A stretch of DNA of 64,000 nt, taken from the NCBI RefSeq assembly GCF_000729995.1, contig NZ_JNFG01000020.1, positions 248,001-312,000 of the forward strand. The letters run 5' to 3'. The notes beneath the pieces were generated by a model. It was not told where the DNA came from. It did no database searches and was given only the letters and a program-made list of their open reading frames with translations. Origin of the DNA: Caballeronia sordidicola (GTDB lineage Bacteria; Pseudomonadota; Gammaproteobacteria; Burkholderiales; Burkholderiaceae). Below, piece after piece: positions 9,406 through 17,990 of the stretch (within the stretch, counting starts at the first letter, position 1; every line of letters starts with the position of its first letter). A program made the translations under genes and the position numbers.

Positions 9406-10377
9406 ATGCAAAATGGCATTTCTTTCGATCTGAAGGCGCTTGAGGTCTTCGTGCTTGTCGTCGAATCCGGCGGCATGACAGCGGCTGGTCAACGACTCAG
9501 CATCACGCAATCCTCAGTCTCGCAAACGCTGTCGAATCTGGAACAAACCCTCAACCTACAATTGCTGGATCGCTCACAGCGCCCCCCGATGCTGACACCC
9601 GTGGGGCGCCAGTTCTACAACCGGGCCTGTACGCTGCTGGATGAAGCCAGACATTTGAGTCAGGAGTTCCGCAAGCCTCTCGGTGAACCGCTCAAGCATA
9701 TCCGGATTGCACTGGTCGATTCCATGGCCACCAGCATTGGCGCCGATCTGCTGACTGCAATACGGCTGCGCACCGCCAACTGGTCGATGGTGACGGGCCA
9801 ATCTCATCAGCATGCCGAAGCGTTGTTGTCCAGGCGGGTTGACATCATCATCTCCGATGACGTCGTGTTGAAGAACCCGTTGCTGTACCGTCAACGCATC
9901 TTGCGCGAACCATTCGTGCTGGTTTTGCCCGGCGACTTCAAGGGACCCGTCCCGTCTCTGCGCAACCTGTTGGTCAGCGGCGATTTCATTCGCTATAGCA
10001 ATACAACCGTCATTGGTCGCAGCATTGAGACCCAGTTGGAGAAATGGGGGATTCAACCACCACTACGGCTGCAACTCGACAATACGTTCGCGATCATGTC
10101 CATGGTCATGGCCAATGCCGGCTGGACCATCACCACGCCGTTGTGCTTGTTGCAGTCGGGACTGACACCGGACAATAAGTTTTCTCAGGCGTTTCGCCTG
10201 TTCCCGATTCCCGGCGAGGAGTTCTTTCGCGAACTCACCATGGTCGCCCGTCAAGACGATCTTGGCTTGCTGCCGCAGCAACTCGCTCAGGACAGTGTGG
10301 AATTGCTGAAAAGTCGCTTCCTGCCAATCATCGAGGCGAACGCGCCTTGGCTGCTTCCATCGATTGTGTTGGGCTAA
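9406..10377 (+). CDS. LysR-family transcriptional regulator
   Basis: LysR-type regulator of 323 residues. The helix-turn-helix 'GGMTAAGQRLSITQSSVSQTLSNLEQTL' occupies about residues 22-50, followed by the two-lobed effector domain. It follows the PLP enzyme on the same strand after about 250 bases and is convergent with the M81 gene. It could govern either neighbour; LysR genes usually control a divergent operon and there is none here. ATG at 9406 lacks a good ribosome site, but the homology begins immediately after it. Confidence 0.88.
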   Translation: MQNGISFDLKALEVFVLVVESGGMTAAGQRLSITQSSVSQTLSNLEQTLNLQLLDRSQRPPMLTPVGRQFYNRACTLLDEARHLSQEFRKPLGEPLKHIRIALVDSMATSIGADLLTAIRLRTANWSMVTGQSHQHAEALLSRRVDIIISDDVVLKNPLLYRQRILREPFVLVLPGDFKGPVPSLRNLLVSGDFIRYSNTTVIGRSIETQLEKWGIQPPLRLQLDNTFAIMSMVMANAGWTITTPLCLLQSGLTPDNKFSQAFRLFPIPGEEFFRELTMVARQDDLGLLPQQLAQDSVELLKSRFLPIIEANAPWLLPSIVLG

Positions 10378-10403
10378 CGGGGCGGGTTAACTTCAAGCTA
10401 ACT

Positions 10404-11882
10404 TCAAAGCAGCGTGACGCCGGGCCTCAATTTTTCATAACGCAGCTGGCGCAAATCCGCGACATTGATACCGGGCGCAGCCACCACCAAAATCTGCTCT
10501 GCCAGCGCGGCGAAGTCGGCCCGGAAATGCACGGAGCTCTTTAGCACCAGGATGCGGTAATCGGCCGGATCGGCGCCGACATGGCGGAACATGGCCTGAT
10601 CGGCAGCCTGTTGTTTGCGGCTCGACACCACGATCTCGATGCCGAGCGGGCCGCCGCACCTGACCCGGACCATAGCGCCGAGATCCATATGGCAGCCAAG
10701 GTAGAAGGGGCCAGTGCCGGTGAAACGGCCGGTTCCAATTGCAAGCACCTCGAATGGTGCTTGCACCGGTCCCTCGCCCAAGCCGCTAACCCCGCCCAGC
10801 GAGACATAGATAACGGAGCCGATACCCGCTTGCGTCGCCGCTTCGACAAAATTGGCGTCGCACACGACCCCGGCGCAAACCCGCTGCGCTTTTTGCCTCA
10901 GCAGTTCGTGCAGGATATCGGTTGTATCGCCGCCACCGCCGCCGCCCGGGTTGTCCTGGGTATCGGCGAGGATGATCGTGCCAGACCCAGCGCGGAGTCC
11001 CCACTCGAGCGCATGCGCGACCGCCTCGGCCGGTGCATGGAGACGCCCGCCGAATTCATCCCGCCTGGCCAGAACAGCCCGTGTCAAAGACTCGACCGCC
11101 GCCTCGACCGCCATCCGATCTGCCCCATAGGCAATGACGCTCGGCCCACTATGATGGATATCGGCAAGTGGAAAACCTGGCACGAAGTCGGCCGCAAAAA
11201 CCTGTTCCGACGCGAGTGATTCACCAAGCGCCATCAAACCACGCATGGGTTCGGACAAGGTGCTTTGCCAAGGCATGGGAATGAGGAAAGGCAACTGGCG
11301 ATAGCCCTTGTGCAACACTTCGCCAGCGAGCAACCGGTCGAGCAGCACATGTGCACGCTGCCCTGTCTGCGCCATGTCGACATGCGGATAGCTGCGGTAT
11401 GTCACCAGGCCGCTGGCATGTTCGATCATGGCCGGCGTGATATTGGCGTGAAAATCGAGCGCCGCGACTATCGGCATCGTGCCGCCGACTCTTTGACGCA
11501 GGCGCTGCAGCAATTCCCCCTCGCCGTCCTCCAGATGCTCACTGACCATCGCGCCGTGCAGATCGAGAAACAGCGCGTCCAGCGGACCCGCATCACGGAT
11601 CATCCGGTCGAGCATGAAGGCAATTGCCTCGAATGCATCTTGCGTCACCGGACCACTCGGGTTGGCCGAGGCCCACAATAGCGGCACCAGTTGATGCGAC
11701 GTGTGCGCAGCTTGTATGAAACCGTCTATCGCCAGATTGACGCCGGCGACCGCGCCGAATATCTCCTCGCCAACCAGCAAGCCCGGCCACGCGTCCGCCT
11801 CGACGAAGGTAGCAAAACTCGCCCGGCTGGCGGCAAAGGTGTTCGTCTCATGTAAGAAGCCAGCGATCCCGATCCTTGCCAC
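10404..11882 (-). CDS. M81-family metallopeptidase (MlrC-like)
   Basis: A 492-residue protein of the M81/MlrC family, named for the Sphingomonas enzyme that degrades linearised microcystin. Family marks are the N-terminal 'IAGFLHETNTFA', 'DLHGAMV' and 'LDFHANITPAM' (His/Asp metal residues), and the glycine-rich 'DTQDNPGGGGGGDTTDIL' near residue 310. The start is GTG at 11882, preceded by GAGGGG at proper spacing. It is the last gene of a four-gene operon (glutamine-synthetase-like, aldehyde dehydrogenase, Fe-alcohol dehydrogenase, this gene) with gaps of about 20-30 bases. In that setting it may hydrolyse an amide product such as a gamma-glutamyl conjugate; this role is inference. Confidence 0.9.
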   Translation of the reverse strand: MARIGIAGFLHETNTFAASRASFATFVEADAWPGLLVGEEIFGAVAGVNLAIDGFIQAAHTSHQLVPLLWASANPSGPVTQDAFEAIAFMLDRMIRDAGPLDALFLDLHGAMVSEHLEDGEGELLQRLRQRVGGTMPIVAALDFHANITPAMIEHASGLVTYRSYPHVDMAQTGQRAHVLLDRLLAGEVLHKGYRQLPFLIPMPWQSTLSEPMRGLMALGESLASEQVFAADFVPGFPLADIHHSGPSVIAYGADRMAVEAAVESLTRAVLARRDEFGGRLHAPAEAVAHALEWGLRAGSGTIILADTQDNPGGGGGGDTTDILHELLRQKAQRVCAGVVCDANFVEAATQAGIGSVIYVSLGGVSGLGEGPVQAPFEVLAIGTGRFTGTGPFYLGCHMDLGAMVRVRCGGPLGIEIVVSSRKQQAADQAMFRHVGADPADYRILVLKSSVHFRADFAALAEQILVVAAPGINVADLRQLRYEKLRPGVTLL

Positions 11883-11910
11883 ACCATCCCCTCATCAATT
11901 TCAATGGGCG

Positions 11911-13074
11911 TTACAACAAGCCTTCTACGGCCGTCACGAAAATGCGGCTGTACTCGGCGGCGCTGAATGGAATCGGATTGGTCCCGGCGGATCCATCGAC
12001 CACGGCCATTTCGCCGACCTTCGCTGCGTCCTGCGCATTGATGCCGATCTCGCTCAGCGTATGGGGAATGCCCAGTGTGTCGCGCATCATCAAGACCCAG
12101 TCGAGGAACGACGTGAACGACGGCTGCGCCAGTTCAAGGTAACGCGCCAACAATTCGATCCGGTCCGCAATAGCCGATTCGTTAGCCTTGAGCACATACG
12201 GCATCAGGATGGCGTTGAGCATGCCGTGGTGGGCGTCATACAGCGCCCCTAGGGGATGCGCCAGCGCATGCATCGCGCCCAGGCCGCGCTGGAACGCCGT
12301 GGCGCCCATGCTCGACGCCACCAGCATTTGCAGGCGTGCATCGAGGTCCTGGCCGTCCTTGACCGCACGCGGCAGGAACTGCTTGATCAGGCGAATGCCT
12401 TCGACCGCGATGCCCGTCGCCATTGGATGATAAAACGGCGAACAATAGGCTTCGAGGTTATGCGAGAGCGCGTCCATGCCGGTCGCCGCCGTCAGTTTGG
12501 CCGGCAGGCCCACCGTCAACTCAGGGTCGAGGATGACGACCGAGGGCAGCATGTTCGCGTGGAATATGATGCGTTTCACATGGGCATGGTCGTCGGTGAT
12601 CACCGAAGCGCGCCCGACTTCCGAGCCGGTCCCGGCTGTGGTCGGCACAGCCACCACTGGCGCCATACCGGCTACATTGACGCGCAGATAGTTGTCGCCG
12701 ACATCTTCGAAATCCCACAACGGACGATCCTGCCCAACCATTAGCGCCACGGCCTTGGCCGCATCGAGGGCCGAGCCGCCGCCGAAAGCGATTACACCGT
12801 CGTGACCACCGGACTTGAAGATCGCCACGCCATCGTCGACATTCTTGCCCGTCGGGTTGCCCTTGATATCGTGAAACAGCCCGCTCTCCAGGCCGGCGGA
12901 CCGGCAGTGATCCAGCACGCTGCCGATCAGCGGCAATGCCGCCAGTCCCGGGTCGGTAATCAGCAGCGGCCGGCGCATGCCGAGGCTCTTGCACCATTGC
13001 GGCAATTCGCGGATCCGGCCTGCGCCGACCTTGACTGCGGTCGGGTAATTCCAGTTTGCGGAGGGAAGTGACAT
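11911..13074 (-). CDS. Iron-containing alcohol dehydrogenase
   Basis: Group III (iron-dependent) alcohol dehydrogenase, 387 residues, standard length. The NAD site 'FGGGSALDAAKAVALM' follows a Rossmann-like N-domain, and 'VPTTAGTGSEVGRASVI' is the family signature. The metal ligands lie in 'GMDALSHNLEAY' (Asp and His) and 'GAMHALAHPLGALYDAHHG' (two His). It would oxidise an alcohol to an aldehyde for the dehydrogenase encoded just upstream. ATG at 13074 is preceded by AAAGGAA. Third gene of the operon, 23 bases after the aldehyde dehydrogenase. Confidence 0.94.
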   Translation of the reverse strand: MSLPSANWNYPTAVKVGAGRIRELPQWCKSLGMRRPLLITDPGLAALPLIGSVLDHCRSAGLESGLFHDIKGNPTGKNVDDGVAIFKSGGHDGVIAFGGGSALDAAKAVALMVGQDRPLWDFEDVGDNYLRVNVAGMAPVVAVPTTAGTGSEVGRASVITDDHAHVKRIIFHANMLPSVVILDPELTVGLPAKLTAATGMDALSHNLEAYCSPFYHPMATGIAVEGIRLIKQFLPRAVKDGQDLDARLQMLVASSMGATAFQRGLGAMHALAHPLGALYDAHHGMLNAILMPYVLKANESAIADRIELLARYLELAQPSFTSFLDWVLMMRDTLGIPHTLSEIGINAQDAAKVGEMAVVDGSAGTNPIPFSAAEYSRIFVTAVEGLL

Positions 13075-13097
13075 ACGAAATTCCTTTGAAGATCCGT

Positions 13098-14489
13098 TCA
13101 GAGACGGGTTTTCAGATGAAAAGATTTGGGTCGCGTCAGGTGCTCGTATCCGATCGCCGACAAGGTGACTCCCCGGCCGGTATTCTTCACTCCGGTCCAG
13201 GCGAGCGCAGGGTCGAGATAATCGCAGCGGTTCATAAAGAAGGTGCCGGTTTCGACACGCAGGCCAATCGATAGCGCCGCTTCTTCGTCGCTCGTAAACA
13301 CAGCGGCCGTCAAACCGTAGGGGCTGTCGTTCATCAGTTCGATTGCTTGTTCATCTCCGGACACCGGCATGATGCCGACCACCGGTCCGAAACACTCATC
13401 GTTCATCAGCGTCATGCCGTGATCGACATCCACGAACACGCCCGGCGCCACATAAGGCGTGCCGGCGCGCGACAATTCGAACCGACTTTCATCGATAAGA
13501 TTCTTAGCGCCTTTAGCGAGTGCCTCGGCGATCACGGCCCGCACTCCGTCGGCAGCCGCGGTACGGACTACCGGCCCCAACGAAGTTTCCGCATCAAGCG
13601 GGTTGCCCAGCACATACTGATTTGTCAGCGCCACGGCGCGCTCGACAAAATCCTTGTACAGAGGCTGAGCCACATAGATTCGCTGGATACCGCAGCATGA
13701 CTGGCCTGAATTGAAGAACGCGCCGTCGACGAGCGTTTCCACTGCGTAGTCGAGATTGGCATCGGCTCGCACGTAAGCCGGATCATTACCGCCCAATTCC
13801 AGCCCAACCCCGATAAAGCGCCCAGCCGCAGCTTCCTCGACAATGCGACCTCCGCCCACCGAACCGGTGAAGCAGACAAAGCCGATCTCGTTCGCGTGTA
13901 TTAATCGACGCACACGTTCATGATCCACATGCAAGTACTGGAACACGCCCTCGGGCAACTCGGCCTGGACGAAGGCCTGATGAATGAGCTCGGCACACAA
14001 CGGCGTTTGATCGGAGTGCTTGAGAATCACCGAATTACCCGCTAACAAAGCCGGGACGATACTATTGACTGCCGTCAGCAAAGGGTAATTCCACGGTGCG
14101 ATGGTGAACACCACGCCCACCGGCTCACGTGAAATAAAACGGGTAAAGCCTTCCTGCGGTGCCACTTGGACGAGCTTCAATGCATCTTCCGCAATCGCCA
14201 TCATGTGGCGCGCTCGTGAGGCAAAGCCGTCCACTTCGCCGGCGGTGTAACGCAACGGGCGTCCCATCTGACGCGTAATCGCCTCGCCGATGGTTGCCTT
14301 GTTTTCGACAAAGAGTTCTACGGCACGTCCAACTAGCGCCAGTCGCTCGGACAGCGGTCGCGCGGCCCATGCCTTCTGGGCAGTTTGCGCGAGTCGCAGT
14401 GTCTGCTCGATCTGCGACTCGCTCGCATAAGGCCGGCGCACGAATTCGCTGCCGTCAATCGGGCTAATGGTGATCAGTTCTTCTTTCAT
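13098..14489 (-). CDS. NAD(P)-dependent aldehyde dehydrogenase
   Basis: Aldehyde dehydrogenase superfamily member of 463 residues. Family marks are 'TIAPWNYPLLTAVNSIVPALLAGNSVILKHSDQ' (cofactor site), 'FTGSVGGGRIV', the general base in 'LELGGNDP' and the catalytic cysteine in 'NSGQSCCGIQRIYV'. It resembles the succinate-semialdehyde/aminoaldehyde dehydrogenase branch. It lies 21 bases after the glutamine-synthetase-like gene and before the iron alcohol dehydrogenase, so alcohol-aldehyde-acid oxidation of a shared intermediate is likely. The actual substrate is not readable from sequence. Confidence 0.94.
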   Translation of the reverse strand: MKEELITISPIDGSEFVRRPYASESQIEQTLRLAQTAQKAWAARPLSERLALVGRAVELFVENKATIGEAITRQMGRPLRYTAGEVDGFASRARHMMAIAEDALKLVQVAPQEGFTRFISREPVGVVFTIAPWNYPLLTAVNSIVPALLAGNSVILKHSDQTPLCAELIHQAFVQAELPEGVFQYLHVDHERVRRLIHANEIGFVCFTGSVGGGRIVEEAAAGRFIGVGLELGGNDPAYVRADANLDYAVETLVDGAFFNSGQSCCGIQRIYVAQPLYKDFVERAVALTNQYVLGNPLDAETSLGPVVRTAAADGVRAVIAEALAKGAKNLIDESRFELSRAGTPYVAPGVFVDVDHGMTLMNDECFGPVVGIMPVSGDEQAIELMNDSPYGLTAAVFTSDEEAALSIGLRVETGTFFMNRCDYLDPALAWTGVKNTGRGVTLSAIGYEHLTRPKSFHLKTRL

Positions 14490-14510
14490 AGTTGGCTTGG
14501 ATTAATAGAC

Positions 14511-15914
14511 TCAAATAATCTCGAAATAGCGGGCCAGTTCCCAATCGGTCACATGCCGACGGAACTGCCGCTCTTCCCATTCGCGGGTCGCGACAAAATG
14601 CTCGACAAACGCTTCGCCAAACAAGGTCTTCGCGGCTTCCGAATGGCGAAGTCGTTGTGCGGACTCCCACAAGGTGCAAGGCAATTTCAGATGGGCAGGG
14701 AATTCCTGTGTATAGGCGTTGCCCTCGACAATCTGCCCCGGATCCAGTCCCTGTTCGATACCATGCAAGCCGGCACCCAACGCGGCTGCCAATGCAATGT
14801 AGGGATTCGCGTCCGCCGAACCGATGCGCACTTCAACGCGTTGGGATTTCTCGGAACCCGGGATCAGGCGCAAGGCCGTGGTTCGATTCTCGACGCCCCA
14901 CGTTGCATCGAGCGGCGCCCAGTAGCCCGGCACCAGCCGTGAATAGCTATTGACGGTCTGCGCGAACATCGACATGAATTCGGGCAGGTAGCGTTGCACG
15001 CCCGCCATGAAACTGGCTTGCTTGACGCTCATATTGTAAGGACGGCTTTCGTCGTAAAACGCCGACTTGCCGGTGCTCGTCTCGCGCAGGGACAAGTGGA
15101 TATGACCGCTCTGTCCGGGGTGATCATGCGACCATTTCGCCATGAAGGTCGCCATCAGATTGTTCTTCTGGGCCAGCGCCTTGGTAAAGGTCTTGAACAA
15201 GATGGCCTTGTCCGCCATCTCGGCCGCACCGTCGACTGCGAGCGCAGCCTCCAGCACGCCGGGACCGGTTTCGGTATGCAGCCCCTCGATCGGCATGTCC
15301 ATCTGCTCGCACATATCGAGCAATTGCCGATAAAAATCGCCTTCGACCGTACTGCGCAGCACCGAATAGCCGAAATTGCCGGGCGTCCAGTTTTTCAGGT
15401 CACGGTAGTTTTTTTCACGCACCGAATGCGGCGTCTCCTCGAACATGAAGAATTCATATTCAAGGGCGGCGGAAACCGCGAATCCCATATCGGCGGCGCG
15501 CTTTAATACGCGCTGCAATAAACCCCGTGGGCAAATTGCTTCGGCATCCCCAGCAAATTCGGCAAGGAAGAAGAGCATGTCTTCGCCATCGCCCTGTTCA
15601 AGCGGCAAACGCCGGCAGCTCTCCGGTACGATGCGCACCATGGCGTCCGGATAGGCGGTGTGCCAGCCGGTGTATTTCGTATTGTCGTACATCTGGTCGT
15701 CCACATCCCAGCCCAGGACGACATTGCAGAAAGCGAAACCCGCACGCAGAGCTCCGAGGAATTTATCCTTGCGCAGATATTTGCCGCGCAGGATGCCATC
15801 GGTATCGGACAGACCGACTTTGATATGCGTCAGCCCGCTTGCCTCCACCAGACGTATCGCATCTTCTACTGTCTTGATTGCCCGTTCGGGCTTCGCGTGC
15901 GCATCCATATCCAT
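14511..15914 (-). CDS. Glutamine-synthetase-family gamma-glutamyl-amine ligase
   Basis: GlnA-fold ligase of 467 residues, first gene of the operon. It keeps the glutamate/ATP/metal elements: 'ALEYEFFMFEE' (metal Glu), 'TETGPGVLEAAL', 'ATFMAKWSHDHPGQSGHIHLSL' (His and ammonia-site region) and 'ENRTTALRLIPGSEKSQRVEVRIGSADANPYIALAA' (C-terminal catalytic Arg/Glu). It lacks the adenylylation-loop sequence of biosynthetic GlnA and sits with two dehydrogenases instead of nitrogen-regulation genes. This points to the PuuA/IpuC/GlnA4-type enzymes that ligate glutamate to an amine. ATG at 15914 is very close to GGAGA; the in-frame ATG at 15908 has better spacing and may be the true start. Confidence 0.9.
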   Translation of the reverse strand: MDMDAHAKPERAIKTVEDAIRLVEASGLTHIKVGLSDTDGILRGKYLRKDKFLGALRAGFAFCNVVLGWDVDDQMYDNTKYTGWHTAYPDAMVRIVPESCRRLPLEQGDGEDMLFFLAEFAGDAEAICPRGLLQRVLKRAADMGFAVSAALEYEFFMFEETPHSVREKNYRDLKNWTPGNFGYSVLRSTVEGDFYRQLLDMCEQMDMPIEGLHTETGPGVLEAALAVDGAAEMADKAILFKTFTKALAQKNNLMATFMAKWSHDHPGQSGHIHLSLRETSTGKSAFYDESRPYNMSVKQASFMAGVQRYLPEFMSMFAQTVNSYSRLVPGYWAPLDATWGVENRTTALRLIPGSEKSQRVEVRIGSADANPYIALAAALGAGLHGIEQGLDPGQIVEGNAYTQEFPAHLKLPCTLWESAQRLRHSEAAKTLFGEAFVEHFVATREWEERQFRRHVTDWELARYFEII

Positions 15915-15954
15915 TGTCTCCGTGTTATCGTTTTTTTCGGCTAATTCATCTTAG

Positions 15955-16354
15955 GAACGAGAGAAATGCAGATCAACAACAATCGGTATTCGTTATGGTG
16001 AGGATCGGCTGGGGTAATGCTGCATGATGTGTGGTCGCTTGTTGTTCGCTTGTTGCTCGCTTAGGCACGGCGGCGTGTTAGTGCCTCATACTCATGGGCG
16101 CCATGTCGCGCTGCACAACGCATTGGCATGCCGGCCCGGCGGCTAGCCAGGCTCGCTGCTGGTGCGAGCGCGCCCACTCTCAGCTCTTTCAGCGCCACTT
16201 CGGGGCGTTCCTCAGACGCAGGTCACGCTGCCGATTCTAGTCAAACACCTTTCGAAAGCCCTTCGATAAAGGCATGCTTGCCACTGGCACAACTCTTGTG
16301 TATGAAGTTAAAAAATTACTTCAAGCGGGATACGTATTCCCGAAGGGTTTCCAG
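15955..16354. other. Gene-free divergent interval
   Basis: About 400 bases between the glutamine-synthetase-like operon (leftward) and the NiCoT gene (rightward), so it should hold both promoters. I see a 2.5-copy tandem repeat of an 11-base unit TCGCTTGTTGT near 16035-16060 and a small hairpin GCTCGC...GCGAGC near 16150. I looked for a cobalamin riboswitch ahead of the cobalt-type permease and did not find one. Confidence 0.5.
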
Positions 16355-17410
16355 ATGGTTTCTCAGTTGGCGCAGATCTTCAGCGACTCAGGCACCAAGG
16401 TGCGGGGCAAGCTTTTCGGCATCTACGGGCTATTGATTGCGTTCAACGTCCTCGCCTGGGTTTGGGCATTCGTGGCATTCCGCCACCATCCGGTACTTCT
16501 GGGAACCGCATTGCTGGCCTACGGATTCGGGCTGCGTCATGCGGTGGATGCCGACCACATTGCCGCTATCGACAATGTCACGCGCAAGCTCATGCAGGAG
16601 AAGAAGCGCCCTGTTGCGGTCGGTTTTTTCTTTTCCCTCGGACACTCGACCGTGGTCGTGCTCGCCTCTGTCGGTGTGGCTGTCGCAACGTCGGCCATGC
16701 AGGGTCGATTTGACCACTACAAGGAAATTGGCGGAGTGGTCGGCACGTTGGTGTCGGCGTTATTCCTGTTTGCGATTGCGCTGATGAACCTGATTATCCT
16801 GAGGTCGATCTATCAAGCGTGGCGTAACGTCAGGAATGGCGGTGCTTATGTCGATGACGATTTCGATCTGCTTCTGGCTGATCGAGGATTTCTGGCTCGA
16901 ATTTTCCGCCCGCTGTTTAGCATGATCACGCGAAGCTGGCACATGTATCCACTAGGTTTCCTGTTTGGTCTGGGATTCGACACAGCGACTGAAATCGGCT
17001 TGCTCGGTATAGCAGCAACCCAGGCGTCGCAAGGGCTCTCTCCCTGGGCGATCATGGTGTTCCCAATCCTGTTCAGTGCCGGCATGTCCCTGGTAGACAC
17101 GCTGGACGGTCATCTGATGCTCGGCGCTTACGGATGGGCTTACCTGAAGCCGATCCGGAAAATCTACTACAACATGACCATCACGCTGGTGTCCGTCATC
17201 GTGGCCGTGGTGATTGGCGGTATAGAAGCGCTTGGGCTGCTCGCCGATCAGTTGAAACTGCAAGGTCCGGTGTGGGATGCCATAGGGACCTTGAACGATA
17301 ATTTCGGCACGCTGGGCTTTGTGATCATCGGCATTTTTGTCTTTAGCTGGATTGTGTCGGTCCTGATCTATCGGGTAAAACGTTTCGACGAGCTGGAAGT
17401 TGGCCGCTAG
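16355..17410 (+). CDS. NiCoT-family nickel/cobalt permease
   Basis: HoxN/NixA-type secondary transporter for Ni2+ or Co2+ in the inner membrane, 351 residues from the chosen start, about eight membrane segments. The diagnostic metal motif HX4DH is present as 'RHAVDADHIAAIDN' (H62, D67, H68), followed by 'FFSLGHSTVV' and 'LGFLFGLGFDTATEIGLL', and the central hydrophilic loop is present. I chose ATG 16355 because AAGGG lies at good spacing; an upstream in-frame ATG at 16274 would add 27 residues with no family match. Nickel versus cobalt preference cannot be decided by eye. It lies 0.6 kb upstream of the second metE, which is notable because MetE is the B12- (cobalt-) independent enzyme. Confidence 0.93.
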   Translation: MVSQLAQIFSDSGTKVRGKLFGIYGLLIAFNVLAWVWAFVAFRHHPVLLGTALLAYGFGLRHAVDADHIAAIDNVTRKLMQEKKRPVAVGFFFSLGHSTVVVLASVGVAVATSAMQGRFDHYKEIGGVVGTLVSALFLFAIALMNLIILRSIYQAWRNVRNGGAYVDDDFDLLLADRGFLARIFRPLFSMITRSWHMYPLGFLFGLGFDTATEIGLLGIAATQASQGLSPWAIMVFPILFSAGMSLVDTLDGHLMLGAYGWAYLKPIRKIYYNMTITLVSVIVAVVIGGIEALGLLADQLKLQGPVWDAIGTLNDNFGTLGFVIIGIFVFSWIVSVLIYRVKRFDELEVGR

Positions 17411-17491
17411 ATAAGCTGCCGGGATTCGGGCGACTTCGCTCCTTACTGTCCACAATGAGCATGGCCTGGGCCCAGCGTCGAACACAAACAG

Positions 17492-17716
17492 CTAACGCGA
17501 TAGACCGCGTTGATCCAGGGCACTCGTCAGTGCCTGAATTTGCTCGCTGTTAAGCGAGGATGCCTCGATCGCGTCGGCTCGGGAAAAAATCATCTGCCCA
17601 TAAGCATCGGCGAGCACACGCGCTTCCCGGCAGAGTGCCGCATCCTGACCGGCCGGCTTTAGCTCTCGCCAATAATTGATGGCCTGCTCGACGTCGATAA
17701 TCGTGAATACACTCAT
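17492..17716 (-). CDS. DUF3717-like small protein
   Basis: A 74-residue soluble protein, 'SVFTIIDVEQAINYWRELKP' at its start and a conserved-looking 'LADAYGQMIFSRADAIEASSL' near the middle. This resembles the short Burkholderiales family DUF3717 from memory; function unknown. I use ATG 17716, where the family-like sequence begins. The same frame is open to 17899 but the extra 61 residues look non-coding. It is convergent with the NiCoT gene and divergent from metE copy 2. Confidence 0.65.
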   Translation of the reverse strand: MSVFTIIDVEQAINYWRELKPAGQDAALCREARVLADAYGQMIFSRADAIEASSLNSEQIQALTSALDQRGLSR

Positions 17717-17990
17717 GGATCTGGCCTGCAACTTCGGGTGAATGGGACGGGTAGTACCGGTATGCAAAAAATTTCCCACATGCGGCTCGCCCTTTAGAAA
17801 AACGATGTGGTGCTTGAAAGCGTTCGCCATCGTCGGCCACTGGGCAGCCGCGTAGTCTGATTCTTGACGATGTCGCAGGGATGCGCAAGTTGTGCCCACA
17901 TGAACGAAACTAATAGGAAGATGAAAACATGTCCCTTGTTGAATAACACGGCGGCATTCAGACTGTGGGCCACTTGATTAAGGACGCGTC

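Noticed and set aside
15955..16354. Possible cobalamin riboswitch before the NiCoT permease
   Set aside because: A GCCACTGG string occurs at about 16275-16282, but the other conserved B12-box elements and stems are missing.
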